From Talinum fruticosum (taxonomy: Eukaryota; Streptophyta; Magnoliopsida; Caryophyllales; Talinaceae): a stretch of DNA of 64,000 nt. The first letter of the stretch is position 1. Each line of letters starts with the position of its first letter. Shown piece by piece: positions 1 through 12,073 of the stretch. The stretch covers positions 3,347,422-3,411,421 of the forward strand of contig JAITYX010000055.1 of the NCBI GenBank assembly GCA_021018815.1, in the 5' to 3' direction. Made by a program: the position numbers and the translations under genes. The notes beneath the pieces were generated by a model that saw only the letters and a program-made list of their open reading frames with translations, made no database searches and was not told where the DNA came from.

Positions 1-677
1 TGAACTTTAGAAGTCTAACCCAAAAGAACATGCCCTTAATACATTAACGTAACTTCTATAATTTTTTCAATATTACAAAGTATTAATGCACAGTGTTTTA
101 GGGAAGAAATCGGTGAGGTGTGATGTAGACGATAAGTTGGAGATAATGGATTTGCTATCACGCCCCTAGCGGATGAACTCGTGTGGGCGGGCTGGTTGTG
201 ACAATTGCTCCTTCCTACAAAAAGGTATGCCTTGGGGTTGGATCTCGGGAAACGCTCTTTCGACGCTTAAGTTAATTCGACGAAAATTGAAAAGTCGAGG
301 AAAATCTTTCTCAATGTGAGCAAAGGGGTTTTTTGGGATTTGGAGCGATTTTTCCACAAAGGCAAAAAGATTTCTTTCTTTCTTGGGAGCAGAGAGAATG
401 GATTATTTAGCCAAGAGTGGTATGGCCTTTTGGGGTTGTGATCTCATGAGGTTTGTACCAAGGTTTGGTTGGTATTTACGTAAGTAATAAATAAGGGGCA
501 AAATCATCATTTACTGTTATTAAGTGTGAAACCCTAATTCTAATGGGCTTTTGGCCTTACCTAACCTCATGTGATGGAGAGCTTGGACTGATAATATAAT
601 TATTTGACTGATTGGGAGTGGCTGGATTGAGATGTGATAGATGAGCTGAAATTGTCCAAAAATAGCAACATCATGTG

Positions 678-732
<55 letters not shown>

Positions 733-830
733 CAATGTATGGTAACCTCATACTTTAATCAAAATTTGGGAAGATACAAGTTGGGTGGAAGTAATATAAT
801 AACAATGCTTACTATTAATTAATTATTCTA
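1..830. other. Intergenic; possible LTR-derived sequence
   Basis: No convincing gene. About 140-420 has the look of plant retrotransposon LTR or leader sequence (a short GC-richer block with 'cgacgcttaagtta' followed by purine-rich sequence), but no paired LTR, primer-binding site or coding domain is visible, so this is only an impression. The short open frames here have no recognisable domain. An ATT microsatellite lies at the right side of the block. Confidence 0.3.
680..730. repeat. (TTA)n microsatellite
   Basis: About 17 uninterrupted TTA units. The tyrosine-rich open frame that runs through it is only a translation of the repeat. Confidence 0.95.
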
Positions 831-835
831 ATATA

Positions 836-3804
836 CTCCCGGAGGACAGATTGTCATGTACTCCCGGAGTAATTTTGTAATTTCACTTGCTTATTTTTCA
901 CTTGGTATATACATGTCTTGACTCGTTGATAATTTTCTTCGCTCATCATTCTCAATGAGCTCTTGCTCTCGCCCTCGCTTTTTCTCCCTCATCGTCATTG
1001 CCGATTATTCTATTGATCGGTCTTCTGTTTAATCGACCTTCTCTTTGATCATTTTATTCAACGATTATTCTCTGTCTCATTCTTTGCCAATCAATCAGTC
1101 TCATTCTCTGCCGATCACTCTCTCTTGAATTATGGAGATATTTGATCTAAATATTGGAACAAATCACAATTTGATGCTTTATATTAATGCAAGTTGGAAC
1201 AAATCACAATTTGATGCTATATATTAATGCAAGTTTGAATTCAGAAAAGCTATGCAATGATCAGGATATCATGCTATAATCAGAATCTCATTAGTGCAAA
1301 ACATATACCCGAATCTCACTTATTTGGGACGTTTGACCTTTATGTTGGTCACTTGGTAATTAAACGATAGAATCTATATATCCTCTCCCAAGTCCAACTG
1401 GCGTATACTCTTCTCGTACTCTTTTCCTTATTTTATCTAATGTCCAACCAATCATAGTTGGAAATGTTCTTTCAACATCCCTTGATGAAAATACAACCCT
1501 ATCAAGGTAGAATAACTGTAAGAGAAAAAAAAGATTAGTATATAATTCTACATTTTTGAATAGTTATTAGTGTACAATTGTACGAGTGGTTAGTGTACAA
1601 GTACACTCGACTAGTGTACAACTATACACTAATTTAAATTATCCTATTAAATGTCAATGAAATTTAAAACTCGTATACTTACTATCATAAATACAATAGG
1701 ACCTGCAAAATTTTTGACGTTGTGCTCTTTAAACTTTCGGACAGAAAGTTGAAGTTGATGAAGCACAAAATCTGACCAATCTAGTGATGCAATCTCATCC
1801 ACATTTGCGAGATTTTTCAGAAACGATTTCGGATAGTATTGATTTTGAGGTCCACTAAAAAACTTGCGACCATATACATCACAAAATTTCTCTTGAAAAC
1901 CTCTCCACCATCCTTTTGTGACAATATAAACTGTGGCATATCATAAATGTCGGGGAAAGGCATTTGATGTTGTACTCCTTTCGCCATTTACCCAGAAGCT
2001 CATCATCTTTGGATTCATTAGGTGCCTCTTCAATTTTCTTTCCACCTATAGAGAAGCCTAATGTCAAATGCAAATCCATTTTACTCGACTTTCAGCTTTT
2101 CACCAACCTATGTAGGGATCATAATTCTCCACCAACCATTTTGCGAATTTTACATCTATATTATTTATTCCCATATGAAGGAAATGTTCGAACTTCATAG
2201 ACTTAATGGCAGCTCTCCGAGCATCGTTGAATTTAGGTATCATAGAGACAAAACCAGAAGGTGACATTCTGGTTGAGAAAATCTTGGTATATGTCTTCTT
2301 TTTCATCTTAGGTTCAACTTTTGCCTTATCATGCTCGGTTCTTCTTTGACTTTTCTCGAGCAATTCTACCGTACATAAAAATACTCGATTAGTGTATACA
2401 AAATGACTTATTGCTACTCGTACACCAAAATTTATACTATTGCACACCAAAACCTATACTATTGTACACCAAAACATATGATATTGTACACTAAAATTTC
2501 ACAAGTCTAAGTATTATCTAACATCTACCTGAAAATAGTATCACTAATTAGTGTAAACATCTAACTATTTGTGTACAATTGTACACCGATTATAAACACT
2601 TATAATTAGCATTCAACAACTTTCTACATATTTCAGCATCATTCAACACATTTTAACGTATTTCAACATATTTTACCAATAAGTAACAATAAGTACTTTG
2701 TTTAAGTCCAAAAGAACATGCCCTCTACCGAGCTTAAAGGCAACATTGTGTTGTTCAACCTAACAAATGTCCATTCAGCACATTTTGAGCAATAAACACC
2801 AATAAGTACTTCTCAGTCTAAGCATGAAAATCAAATGATACTTATTACTACTGTACACCAAAATCTATACTATTGCACACCAAAACCTAAATTATTCTAC
2901 ACCAAAACATATGATATTATACACTAAAATTTCATAGTTTAAGTATTTTTTCACAGCCTAAGCACGAAAATCAAATGATACTTATTGCTATTGTACACCA
3001 AAATCTATACTATTGTACACCAAAACTTATGCTATTTTACGCTAAAATTTCACAGTCTTAAGTATTTTTTACAGATCGAAGCACGAAAACCTATGCTATT
3101 TACACTAAAATGCTATTATACACCAAAACCATACTATTGTACACCAAAACCTATGCTATTGCACACTAAAATTTTACAGTCTAAGTATTTTTCATATCTT
3201 AAGCATAAAAACCTATGCTATTGCAAAAATGCTCAAAATCAAAATAGTGAGAAAAGTTTTAAAGAGATTTTTAGGGGTCCATTGATCAAATTACCTTTTG
3301 CAAGGAGATTTTTGTGTCTGTCATTCTTCATTATGAGAAGAATCCATTTCTAGTACAGAAAATCTAATAAAGTAAATCGGAAAAAATCGTTAAAAATATG
3401 TAGAAAAGAAACGATCAAGTGTATATCAAAAGTAAAATGAAGCAAAAATTGTAAAAAATTCAGAAAAGAATAAAGTATACCTTAAAATTGATTCAAAATC
3501 GAAAAGTCAAAGGAGAATGAGAGTGATCTTCTGATTGTAGTAAAAAAGACTGTAAGTTTGTGATTTCTAGTCAAAAATCGATCAAAATCGCAGCCACCTA
3601 GAAATTGATGAGAGAGGCGGTGTGAAGAAGAAAGAGAGAGAAAGAGCTAGCAAATGAATGAGAGAAACTGAGGAATGAAAGAGTGCGAGCAAACACTGCT
3701 CTGTTTTTTTTTTTTAATATTATTGGATTGATCTAAAATAATCGGACCGTATTTTCATCGCCAAAATGGGCTTGGAGTACAGATAAACCTGTACCTCAGG
3801 GAAG
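836..3804 (-). mobile_element. Decayed DNA transposon with plant-mobile/Ulp1-type coding relics
   Basis: Two stretches read on the minus strand resemble the transposon-associated plant proteins that precede a Ulp1-like peptidase. About 1680-1870 has a frame with WSDFVLHQLQLSVRKF. About 2100-2330 has a frame with KFNDARRAAIKSM and FAKWLVENYDPY. The frame is broken between and after them, and no intact peptidase domain was found. The proposed ends are degenerate inverted repeats: 836-869 against the complement of 3771-3804, sharing a core of the type TCCC.GAGG.ACAG.TT...TGTACTCC. No clear target-site duplication was identified, so the limits are tentative. The element is clearly dead. Confidence 0.4.
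2385..3235. repeat. Degenerate short repeat array (TATTGTACACCAAAACCTA)
   Basis: A unit of roughly 20-25 bases close to 'ctattgtacaccaaaacct' recurs many times, with variants such as 'gctattgcacaccaaaac', in clusters near 2430-2500, 2850-2935, 2985-3055 and 3110-3225. Spacers 'cacagtctaagtattttt' and 'aagcacgaaaa' also recur, so larger blocks were duplicated too. The open frame across it is repeat translation, not a gene. Confidence 0.8.
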
Positions 3805-4216
3805 ACCATATCTGAATTGCAAGTAATTAGGCTGACCAAAATTGCCCTCAAAGCACATGAATCTTAAACAAATAACGAAACCCTTACACATTGGCCCATT
3901 ATAAATTGATTGAACCCCAAACTTAAAATTAAATAAATTAGTAAAAAGGTCCGTTTTGTTAAGCTGTAATGGAATTAAATCAACAAAAAGAACCTTCCTT
4001 TCTTGCAGTTCAAGTGTCTTTATATATCCTACCTTGCATTATTATCTATACTAAATATAATTCTTTAGAGAAAATATCATTTCATAAAAAAAATATATTA
4101 TATATAAGTGATTATGTGCCAATAATCCCTATTTATTTGTCAGCCCCTGTCTGGAGACAACTGCTGCTGCTCTTCATGAAGGTTTTCGTTTAGAGAGAGA
4201 GACAGAGAGAGAGAGG
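3805..4216. other. 5' flank of the GT61 gene
   Basis: AT-rich spacer before the GT61 start codon, with no gene. Its last 25 bases are a GA-dinucleotide leader ('gagagagagacagagagagagagg') running into the ATG, a common plant 5' UTR feature. Confidence 0.6.
4101..4108 (+). promoter_or_regulatory. Candidate TATA box for GT61 gene
   Basis: TATATAAG lies 109 bases before the ATG at 4217, which would place transcription start near 4130-4140 and give a roughly 80-base GA-rich leader. The region is generally AT-rich, so chance occurrence is quite possible. Confidence 0.35.
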
Positions 4217-7200
4217 ATGAAACTTCAAGGTTACATGGAGAAAGAGCCAATTTTGAGGCTAATGGTTTTTTCTGCCTCCATGTTCTTCCTTCTTCTGCTG
4301 CTCCTTCCTCTTCAGCAACAATCATTTTTTAAATCCACTTATAATTCATGTAAGTCATTTTGTTTTTCTGTATTTATTCTGATTAAAAATATCTTTTTCC
4401 GTTTGCCTGATATATTGACTGATGCGTTGCTTTATCACCACGTACTTTTAGTACCACATTAATTTTCCCCTTGATTTTTTATGCTAAACATATAATATTA
4501 AAATAACCTCGAAATAAAATACTCTCTCCGATTCATAACAAATGTCACTGTAACTATTTTTTTTTTCCGTTATACAATCATGTCACTTTACAATCTTACA
4601 ATCTTATAATTTTCTCCTTAAATTTTATATTTTCTTAACATTTTCTTATAGATAAAAAATAACGAGAATTGTGAAACGGAAGGAGAGTGTAACAAATATA
4701 AACTATGAATTTATATATAAGCGAAATAAAGCCACCTATAATTCATAACATAATTAATTGTGTAACTTTTTCTCATTCTCAAAATTTGAAAAATAGCTTT
4801 ACCCAAGAAAATTCCTATACACATAAATGTTGGATTATATGTCCAAGCAATATGGATTCTCTTGTAAAAAAGCTATTGTGATATCGTATTGCACACAAGA
4901 CGGAATTTGCTTATATATTATTTCATTTCTTAACAAAATTATATACAACTTTCATAAGAAAAGAATAAGTACCTATTTTGCTTGCCCCATACTTCTGATA
5001 ATTGTTCATATTGGAAGTTTATTATTACATTTCTTTTTTATTTTTTTCCTTAATGAACTGATTTTCTCCCATAAATGTGTATATCATTACTTCAAACTCT
5101 ATGAAATTGAGAAAGTATTCTCTTATAGTTAATTTAATTTTTGCACCAAAAAAAAGTTAATCGAGTTTAAATAATGGAATCCTCAAATACTTCAAGCATG
5201 GGAACATCATCCTTATTTTTAAAAGTTCATTAGTACTATTTTTTTTATTAGATTAAAATAAACTGTATTTTAGGAACTTTGGACAATTATATACCATACT
5301 ATAACATTAACCATCTATATATCGTACTTTAGGTAGACCTAACAATAGGATCATTTGGGTCGGTTTCGGTTTATGTTAGTTCGATTCGGATCATGTTCGA
5401 ATTCAATTGAGTTTCGGGTTGGGTTGGGTTCGAGTTCATTTTTGGGTTCGAGTGCATTTTCGGGTTGAGTTGACTTCCGGTCAACTTATATTTGGTTTAA
5501 TAAGCTTGTCTTGTAGAGACAAAACACTTTGACGAAAATATATTCGTGTCGGGTTCGGGTCATTTCAATTTGGCCTTTTAAGTGTCAAGTCGGGTTCGAT
5601 TTGGTTTGGGTTTCGCATCATCGGTTCGAGTCAAGTCACTTTTGCTAGGTCTACCTTTAGGGAGTATTTATCATCTCTAAAGCAAACCATTTATTTTTGG
5701 ACAACTTTAAACTAAAATATGGTATATAACCGCCCAAACAATAAGTGGTACGGTTTAGAAATAATAAATATCCCTAAAGTATGGTGCATAAATGGTGAAT
5801 ATTATAATATGATGTATAATCCAACAACTTTTTTTGGGTGTGAAAAAGTTAATTAGTATCTGAATACACTATAATTGCTTTTGCAATTATATATAGCATG
5901 TATAGGTCGATTTTATGACATAAACATATACAATGAATGAGAGATCTTGATTAGAACCACTAGTTTGCTGGAATTAAATGTATTCTTATGTGATTTTGGC
6001 TTAATGATCTTGTGATTAACGCGTTTTCAATATCTTAAACCAGATTCAATTTTAGTTACGTTAGTTGATAATGTTCCTGGACGGAATACGGAGATTCAGA
6101 TCAACAATTCGTCTGCATCAGCAACTGTGGCTTCTTTTCCGTCAAACAAATGCGTAGTTAGCGACACTAAAAAGAAAACGGTTCGCAGCTGTGGAATTCA
6201 ACCGGTGTTGCAAATAAAGCTACGGAAAATGCCTTCGAAGCGGAGAAAATTTTCAAGAATAGGAGAGGTGCTCATGTAAAAGGGGATGATCCAATGAAGC
6301 TACAATTGAGTAGACTAGTCAGAGGTAATTGTTATTCACTTCTCTCTAATTAATTAAATTATTTTCCTGTACTTTTGTTTCATTTAGGTTTAATTAGTAG
6401 ACGTGATATTTCATGTTATGTATTTTATTTAGTATTACAGTAACTTTATTCTTCTGGCTTGTTCGAAGTTACTTAAATAACATATAGAGTAGAAACTAAC
6501 GAAACGATTAACGAAAAAAGTAGAAATGAATATAAACGAATAGAAATGAATATTTAATAAATATATATAATAATTTTTATGTAATTTCAAATAGGACGTT
6601 TTGATAATTTTGTTTTATTTGAAAGTTTTGCTACTTGTGAACTTATTGGTTAGCGTTTTCTGACGCATATTAGCCAGCTAGTTTTCCCAACAACATTCCT
6701 TTCACCTACGCTTTTAAAATTAATCACTTCGTGACTGACATCAATGACTAAGAGACTGAGAATGACTTGCAGCCTAATTGAGTTTAAATTAGAGAGAAAA
6801 TCCACCAATATTGAATTCTTATTCATATGTATTTGTATTATTTAAAAAGATTTTTAATTAATTTACATTAGCCAGATTACCGACAAGATGTGGTTCTTAT
6901 ATGCTACTCTACCCATTAATGCAAATCCAAAAACGTGCGTACTAACGGCTCTGTGCGCACAAAATAAATATATGACTGATGCACATCGAATATAATACTG
7001 ACACATACTAAACATAATAATAATGCACACTATATAATTTACTTATACACTATATTTTCGGTGTTTGATTAGTTTCTCTATATAATATTTTTGTTATTTA
7101 TTATTGTTTTATATATATAAAGAAAATCACACTGACGGAAATCCAGTACTATTGATCATAATCTACTTCCTAATGGTAATGAAAACATAACTAGAACTGT

Positions 7201-8556
7201 CATTTTATCAATTATATACTCGAATTTAAGTTTTTCCAATTGCGTTTAACCATTACAGTTCTCCAATGATGGAGCAGGACAAGAAGGCCTAGCCGAGCTC
7301 AAATCTAACGGAATCTCCTGCAGTTCCGATGTCCACTTAGATTTATGCGTGATCAGCCAGCCAATTATAGTTGAAAAGAAGAACAAATACTTCATCATTT
7401 ACGCACCATCTTCGGTAAACCCACCAGCCGAAAGGGTGGTTAGACCATACCCAAAAAAGAAGACAGAAACACCATGATGAACTGGGTAGCCCCAGTAAAA
7501 ATACTTCAAGGGAATGCTGAAAACATTAAGCCTCCATCTTGTCATGTCAAACACAATGTGCCTGCTCTATTTTTCTCATTTGGGGGATTTACAGACAATA
7601 CTTTTCACAAATTTAGTGAGGTTCTGATCCCATTGTTCATCACAAGCCGGCATTTCAAATCAAAGGTTCGATTCGTAGTGACTGATAATATACTTGGGGA
7701 GAACTGGAAGTTCAACAAAGTGTTGAAGCATTTGTCAGCTTATGATGTTATTGATGCAAATGACCATGCTGATAAAAGAGTACATTGTTTTCCAGCTGCT
7801 GTTGTTGGGCTCAGGTATTGTGCTGTTTTAAGCCTGATTTGATTTATTGGTGATTCTAATTTTGTATCGTCTTTTGTCTGATTAATCCAAGCAATGACAG
7901 ACATTTTTCTGATTCATATATGCAGGTATTTTGGCAATCTAGAGGTGAATAGCACCGATACACCAGGAGGCTACACAATGGCTAACTTCAAAGAATTCTT
8001 GAGAGAGTCCTACAATTTGAAGGTAGCAAGGATATTCAAGCCTAGAAAGCTTAAGGTTCTCCTTATTTCTCGCCAAAAATCAAGATCATTTCTCAATGAA
8101 GATAAGATGATGAGACTAATGAAGAAATTGGGATTTCGAGTCGTAAAAGTCAAGCCCAGCCAGATGTCCAATTTAGACAAACTGGCAAAAACTGTCAACT
8201 CTTGTGATATGATGGTCGGAGCTCATGGAGCTGGGTTGACAAATCAGGTTTTCTTACCGGATGGGGCCGTCGTTGTCCAAATTGTGCCATTGGGGCTAGA
8301 ATGGGCGTCTGGAAACTACTTCGGAACACCGGCTCCAAACATGGGATTGAAGTATTTGGAGTACAAAATCAAGCCTAACGAGTCTTCGCTTTATGGTTTA
8401 TATGGTCCAGATGATCCAATTGTTTCGGATCCATCAGTGATTTGGGCGAAAGGGTTTGGTGCTGTGAAGGAATTGTATATTGACAGACAACAAATCCGAG
8501 TTGACCTAACTCGATTTATGAGTACACTCCTTGAAGCTCTAAAACTCTTAAGGTAA
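4217..8556 (+). CDS. GT61 family glycosyltransferase (xylan/mucilage type), two apparent frame breaks
   Basis: Four exons: 4217-4349, 6044-6324, 7278-7814, 7926-8556, all with GT/AG borders. The product looks like a type II Golgi membrane protein: a basic start, then a hydrophobic anchor at about residues 14-32 (FFLLLLLLPL), a variable stem, then the GT61 catalytic domain (former DUF563). Family signs are KLQLSRLVRG at the stem/domain border, FFSFGGFTDNTFHKF, RFVVTDN and the diagnostic C-terminal GAHGAGLTNQVFLPDGA. Plant relatives add arabinose or xylose side chains to xylan or mucilage; the substrate here cannot be deduced. The frame breaks after A-runs at 6169-6173 and 7453-7458. One extra base at each makes all four exons agree in phase (528 codons with stop), matching usual family length. 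It is either a recent pseudogene or has homopolymer sequence errors. The exon 3 acceptor at 7278 was chosen over one at 7258/7259 because only it keeps the frame. Confidence 0.85.
4522..4689. mobile_element. Stowaway-like MITE (Tc1/mariner type)
   Basis: Lies in GT61 intron 1. Left end CTCTCTCCGATTCATAAC and the complement of the right end CACTCTCCTTCCGTTTCA are diverged inverted repeats of the typical plant Stowaway form, flanked by TA on both sides (4520-4521 and 4690-4691). The interior is AT-rich and non-coding. At 168 bases it is a usual size. Confidence 0.7.
5332..5655. mobile_element. Short inverted-repeat element, GGTAGACCTA ends
   Basis: Sits in GT61 intron 1. It begins GGTAGACCTAACAA and ends with the complement of GGTAGACCTAGCAA, flanked on both sides by TTTA, which fits a target duplication. 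The interior is rich in 'gggttcgggt' motifs and contains 'aagcttgtcttgtagagaca'. A diverged relative lies in opposite orientation at 21306-21586. No coding capacity. Confidence 0.65.
6325..7277. other. GT61 intron 2
   Basis: AT-rich intron with donor AGAG/gtaatt and acceptor gagcag/GAC. I see no gene, RNA or bounded transposon in it. Confidence 0.6.
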
Positions 8557-9657
8557 TGAAAGACCTATTTGATGTGATGTCCACCATCATGTCTAATTTT
8601 GAATGTATCATTGTTTTTTTTTTTTTTTTGTTAAACGGTAAGTATAAAAAATATTAGGTAGTCATTTTTTAAGTGTTCTACTTATTTTATTATTAGTTAG
8701 AATACATGAAAATGTTTAAGAAAGGGATGATGTGAAAGTAGCTGTCGATTTTGTAATATAATCGGGTGTCATATTACTCTCTCTAAAAACATGATTAATT
8801 GAATAACACGAGAACAATGAAAACAAAGCGTAGATATCATGAACCAACAATTGAATTTTCTATGGAGTATGAATGGTACCCTGAAAGTATGAATGATATT
8901 CTGAATTACCTGAATGACTAATTTGTTGTTGCCCTCTATTTGTATATGTGAAAAGTCTGCATATAATAGTGCTTTAATACAGTCACACATAGCCATAACT
9001 TTGGACACAAGGATATGATAGCATTATACTTGAATCTACTGCGAATAGGTATATTTAGTCATGTTAACTAATATTCGATAAAATTATATTATTATCTACA
9101 AGTTACACCTTCCTATGTGATAATTAGCTTTTTGGTATGAAAAATTCTTATTAAATGAAACAGGCTAGATTCATAAAGATGGTGGATCTACCAAATGAAA
9201 CAAGTCGGTCTAGATAATGTTTTTGTCAACCATGATCACTACATTATATATGAACAACGGGTAATTAATAAAGTCTTTGTAAATTGTTACAAAAAATTTT
9301 ATATCAAATTATTTCACTTACATTGACCTTTACAACTTATCCGAAAAAAAAACTACATTATATTTCGACGTACACTTACATCATTCTCTTGGACTCCCCA
9401 CCCCTCCTCCTCTCCCCTCCCTTTTACAATTTAGTTTAAGTCATGAAGGCCATATTTTAGATCTCGTGGTTACCATGATTACGAAAATAATGTGTGTAAC
9501 TTCTTCTTTTTTAAAAAAATTTGTTACATAATTTGTGATACTTGACTTAACAAACAAGAGCTTGAACCGAGGAGTAACAAAAGACCATTGCACTTAATTA
9601 CCCAACAATCTATAAAGAACAAATTTTAAAAACCTTAGATTCAGTAAACAAGTCTTA
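8557..9657. other. Intergenic between GT61 and the Harbinger element
   Basis: 3' flank of GT61 (T-run near 8613), a LINE RNase H relic, then AT-rich DNA with no gene. The Harbinger insertion begins at 9658. Confidence 0.5.
8770..9008 (-). pseudogene. RNase H-like domain relic of a plant LINE
   Basis: The minus strand encodes an 79-residue open fragment with DFSHIQIEGNNKLVIQVIQN, the core of the RNase H-like domain (RVT_3) at the C-terminal end of plant non-LTR retrotransposon polyproteins, followed by a degraded tail. No reverse transcriptase is adjacent. It is a truncated, non-functional remnant; a host RNase H-like gene fragment is a less likely alternative. Confidence 0.55.
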
Positions 9658-9924
9658 GGGCGTGTTCGAGCAACAGTGTTTTAGGTAGCGTTTAGTGTTT
9701 TGAATGAGCTAAAACACTACTTTCTTAATTTTATAGTGTTCGGTTAATTAGCTTTTTTAAGTAGCTTTTAGCGTTTATACTAACTTTTTTAAAACGTTAC
9801 TAACATTAACGTTTGAAAATTGACAGCAGAGTTTCAATATTTTAATTCCACAATTACCCTTAATTTATGATAGATATTACAATCCATGCCATTATTATAA
9901 AAGCCCTAAACCGTGAAACACTGG

Positions 9925-10160
9925 CTTCTCTCTCCTCAGGCTGCCGTCCCTCACCTCTGCCCTCTAACTCTCTGCCCTCTCTCTGCCCTCTCTCTGCCCT
10001 CCCTCTCCCTGTCCTCAAGCTCTCTGCTCTCTCTCTCCGCCATTCCTCTCCTCTGCTCTCTCTCTGCCGTCCCTCTCCGCTCTCCTCAAGCTCTCTGCTC
10101 TCTCTCTTTCTGCTCTGCTGTCTCTCTCCTCAAACTCTCTGCTCTTGCCAAAATCTCAAG
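9925..10160. repeat. CT-rich tract (CTCTCTGCC repeats)
   Basis: A nearly pure pyrimidine strand built from CTCTCTGCCCT and CTCTGCTCT units within the 5' part of the Harbinger element. The serine/leucine-rich open frames here merely translate the tract. It could be part of a 5' leader, but nothing shows that. Confidence 0.8.
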
Positions 10161-11164
10161 TCCAGAATTCTGCTTCCTCCTCTCTGCTTTGCCGGCTCTC
10201 TGTCGATTGGCTCTCATCTGAAGAACTTTGCTATGCTTCCCCTCTCTCTCCATCTGAAGAAGGAAAGAAGAAATTTTGGAGCAATACTTGTGAGTAGCAA
10301 ATCTCTTTCATCTGTTTTTAATTTGTAATGTATATCGTAGTCTCGATACCATAAAATCCGAGCCTTCTTCTGGCTCGTCTTTTTCTTGGACTGCCTAATT
10401 CATTGGCGGGTATGTAAATGCACTTGGGACAATTATCTTCTTGTTGTTGCTGCTGTGGTGTTTTTTTCTCTGTGAGCATAACTATGGTGCCTTGAGGTTT
10501 ATATAAGGAACAGTGTACATAAGACTAAGGATTGAACAAGAAAATAGCTTGCCAGCATTGAAATTCATAGTTAATAATAAACTGCACTCAACTAATATTA
10601 CCTTCATCTCTGTACTTGTTGATCGATCTTTGAGTCACCAAAGTTGGCACCATTTCTCTCCTTTTCTGCCTTTATCCGAAGCTAATACTCCAATTGTTAA
10701 TTGCTGATGAGATATTTTTGCAACTGACCACCCATTCTTCCCTAAAAAAAAATCACTTAGTTCAGAAATTAGTGAATTGATATCTTGAACCATTTGTGCA
10801 TGATCAGAATGAATAACAAATGCTCTGTATCTGCCAATGGGTAAAATTTTGATAAATCACCTTGTCAGCCAACCAACAACACCTGAAACAAATAAGGAAG
10901 TAAAAGCATTTCAGGACAACCATTTCAAGTTCACAACAAGAGGAAGGCAGTGTTAGTTGATCCTATCACAACAAGAGAATGAATTAAAAATCTACACTAA
11001 GTAAAATTTATATATATATATCTTAATTAATTAAATAATTAAGTATATTTTTAGTAACATCCTTTGAATAATATCAAAGCAGAGAAGTTTAAATTAATCC
11101 ACTTAAAGAAGGCAAAAACCGTAGCATTTTACAGTTAAACAGCAGGCCGTGGCTGCTGTCCAGT

Positions 11165-11255
11165 GCCACGGTCAGAATCACAGGCTGTGGTGTAGACTGT
11201 GGTGGCCAGTTTCGCTGGCACAGTCTGCACCACTGCCTGTGGTGATGACCGTGGC
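11165..11255. repeat. Long inverted repeat (hairpin) inside the Harbinger element
   Basis: Arms 11165-11201 and 11219-11255 (37 bases each) pair with only about five or six mismatches, beginning CCACGGTCA and ending AGACTGTG. The 17-base spacer itself continues the pairing (GGCCAG/CTGGC around a TTTCG loop). The local base composition is much richer in GC than the surrounding DNA. Confidence 0.8.
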
Positions 11256-12073
11256 AGCCAGAACTTGCTGGCTGTCCCTACTGATTAGCACCAATAACAT
11301 AATAACATATAATTGTCGATATAACACGAGCTTGGTATGATTAGTGTTCAGCAAAACCCAAAATTTAATATAGAAGTCACATTTACAGCCAAGACTTTGG
11401 AATCTTCAAGTCTTTCGAAGTCTCGTTGCGAAACTCTTTAATCGAGAATCAATGAATCATGGAAAGAAACATTATCAAGAGACCAAATAAAAGTACACGT
11501 TTTGACCAAAAAAACAAGATTTAAATTATATCAATAACTGAAACAGTAGACAATGACCCTGTTAATTCATCAATCCGAAACTCGAAGATTGTGTATTCCC
11601 TTTATGGGTTTTTTGAAATTTCATAATTTGTACAAGTTAATTGCATGATGAACCGTTGTTTTGCAATTCTGAATGCTTCTGGTCAAAAGCAATGTCTTGT
11701 TAGAATGTCCAATTATTTCACAGAAAAGCAGTTGAATGTCACATTTCAAATTTGAGGTATTGAAATTATTGAGACAATCTTATGCTTTAAATTATTTAGA
11801 CAATCTTTTGCTTTTAGCCGGCTGAATATTTGAAATTATTTAGACTATCTTATGCTTTTAGGTATTGAAAGTTTAGGTGCTCCGGTGTAGTTTTGTAAAT
11901 ACGAGTTGTGATGATGATGCTGTTGAAGGGAGTTAGTATAGCGCTTATGGAAATGGAGATATTGGTTTATCTAATATAGCACTTCTGCTTTTGGACATTC
12001 CTTCTTGTGATTGATGAGTTGTTGAGTTTTAATAATTTTGCTGTATTTGTGTAAAGGTTTGACATTATATTAC

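Noticed and set aside
634..822. Tyrosine-rich open frame
   Set aside because: It is a translation of the TTA microsatellite.
9867..10328. Leucine/serine-rich 153-codon open frame
   Set aside because: Low-complexity translation of the CT-rich tract inside the Harbinger element; no domain and no conserved structure.
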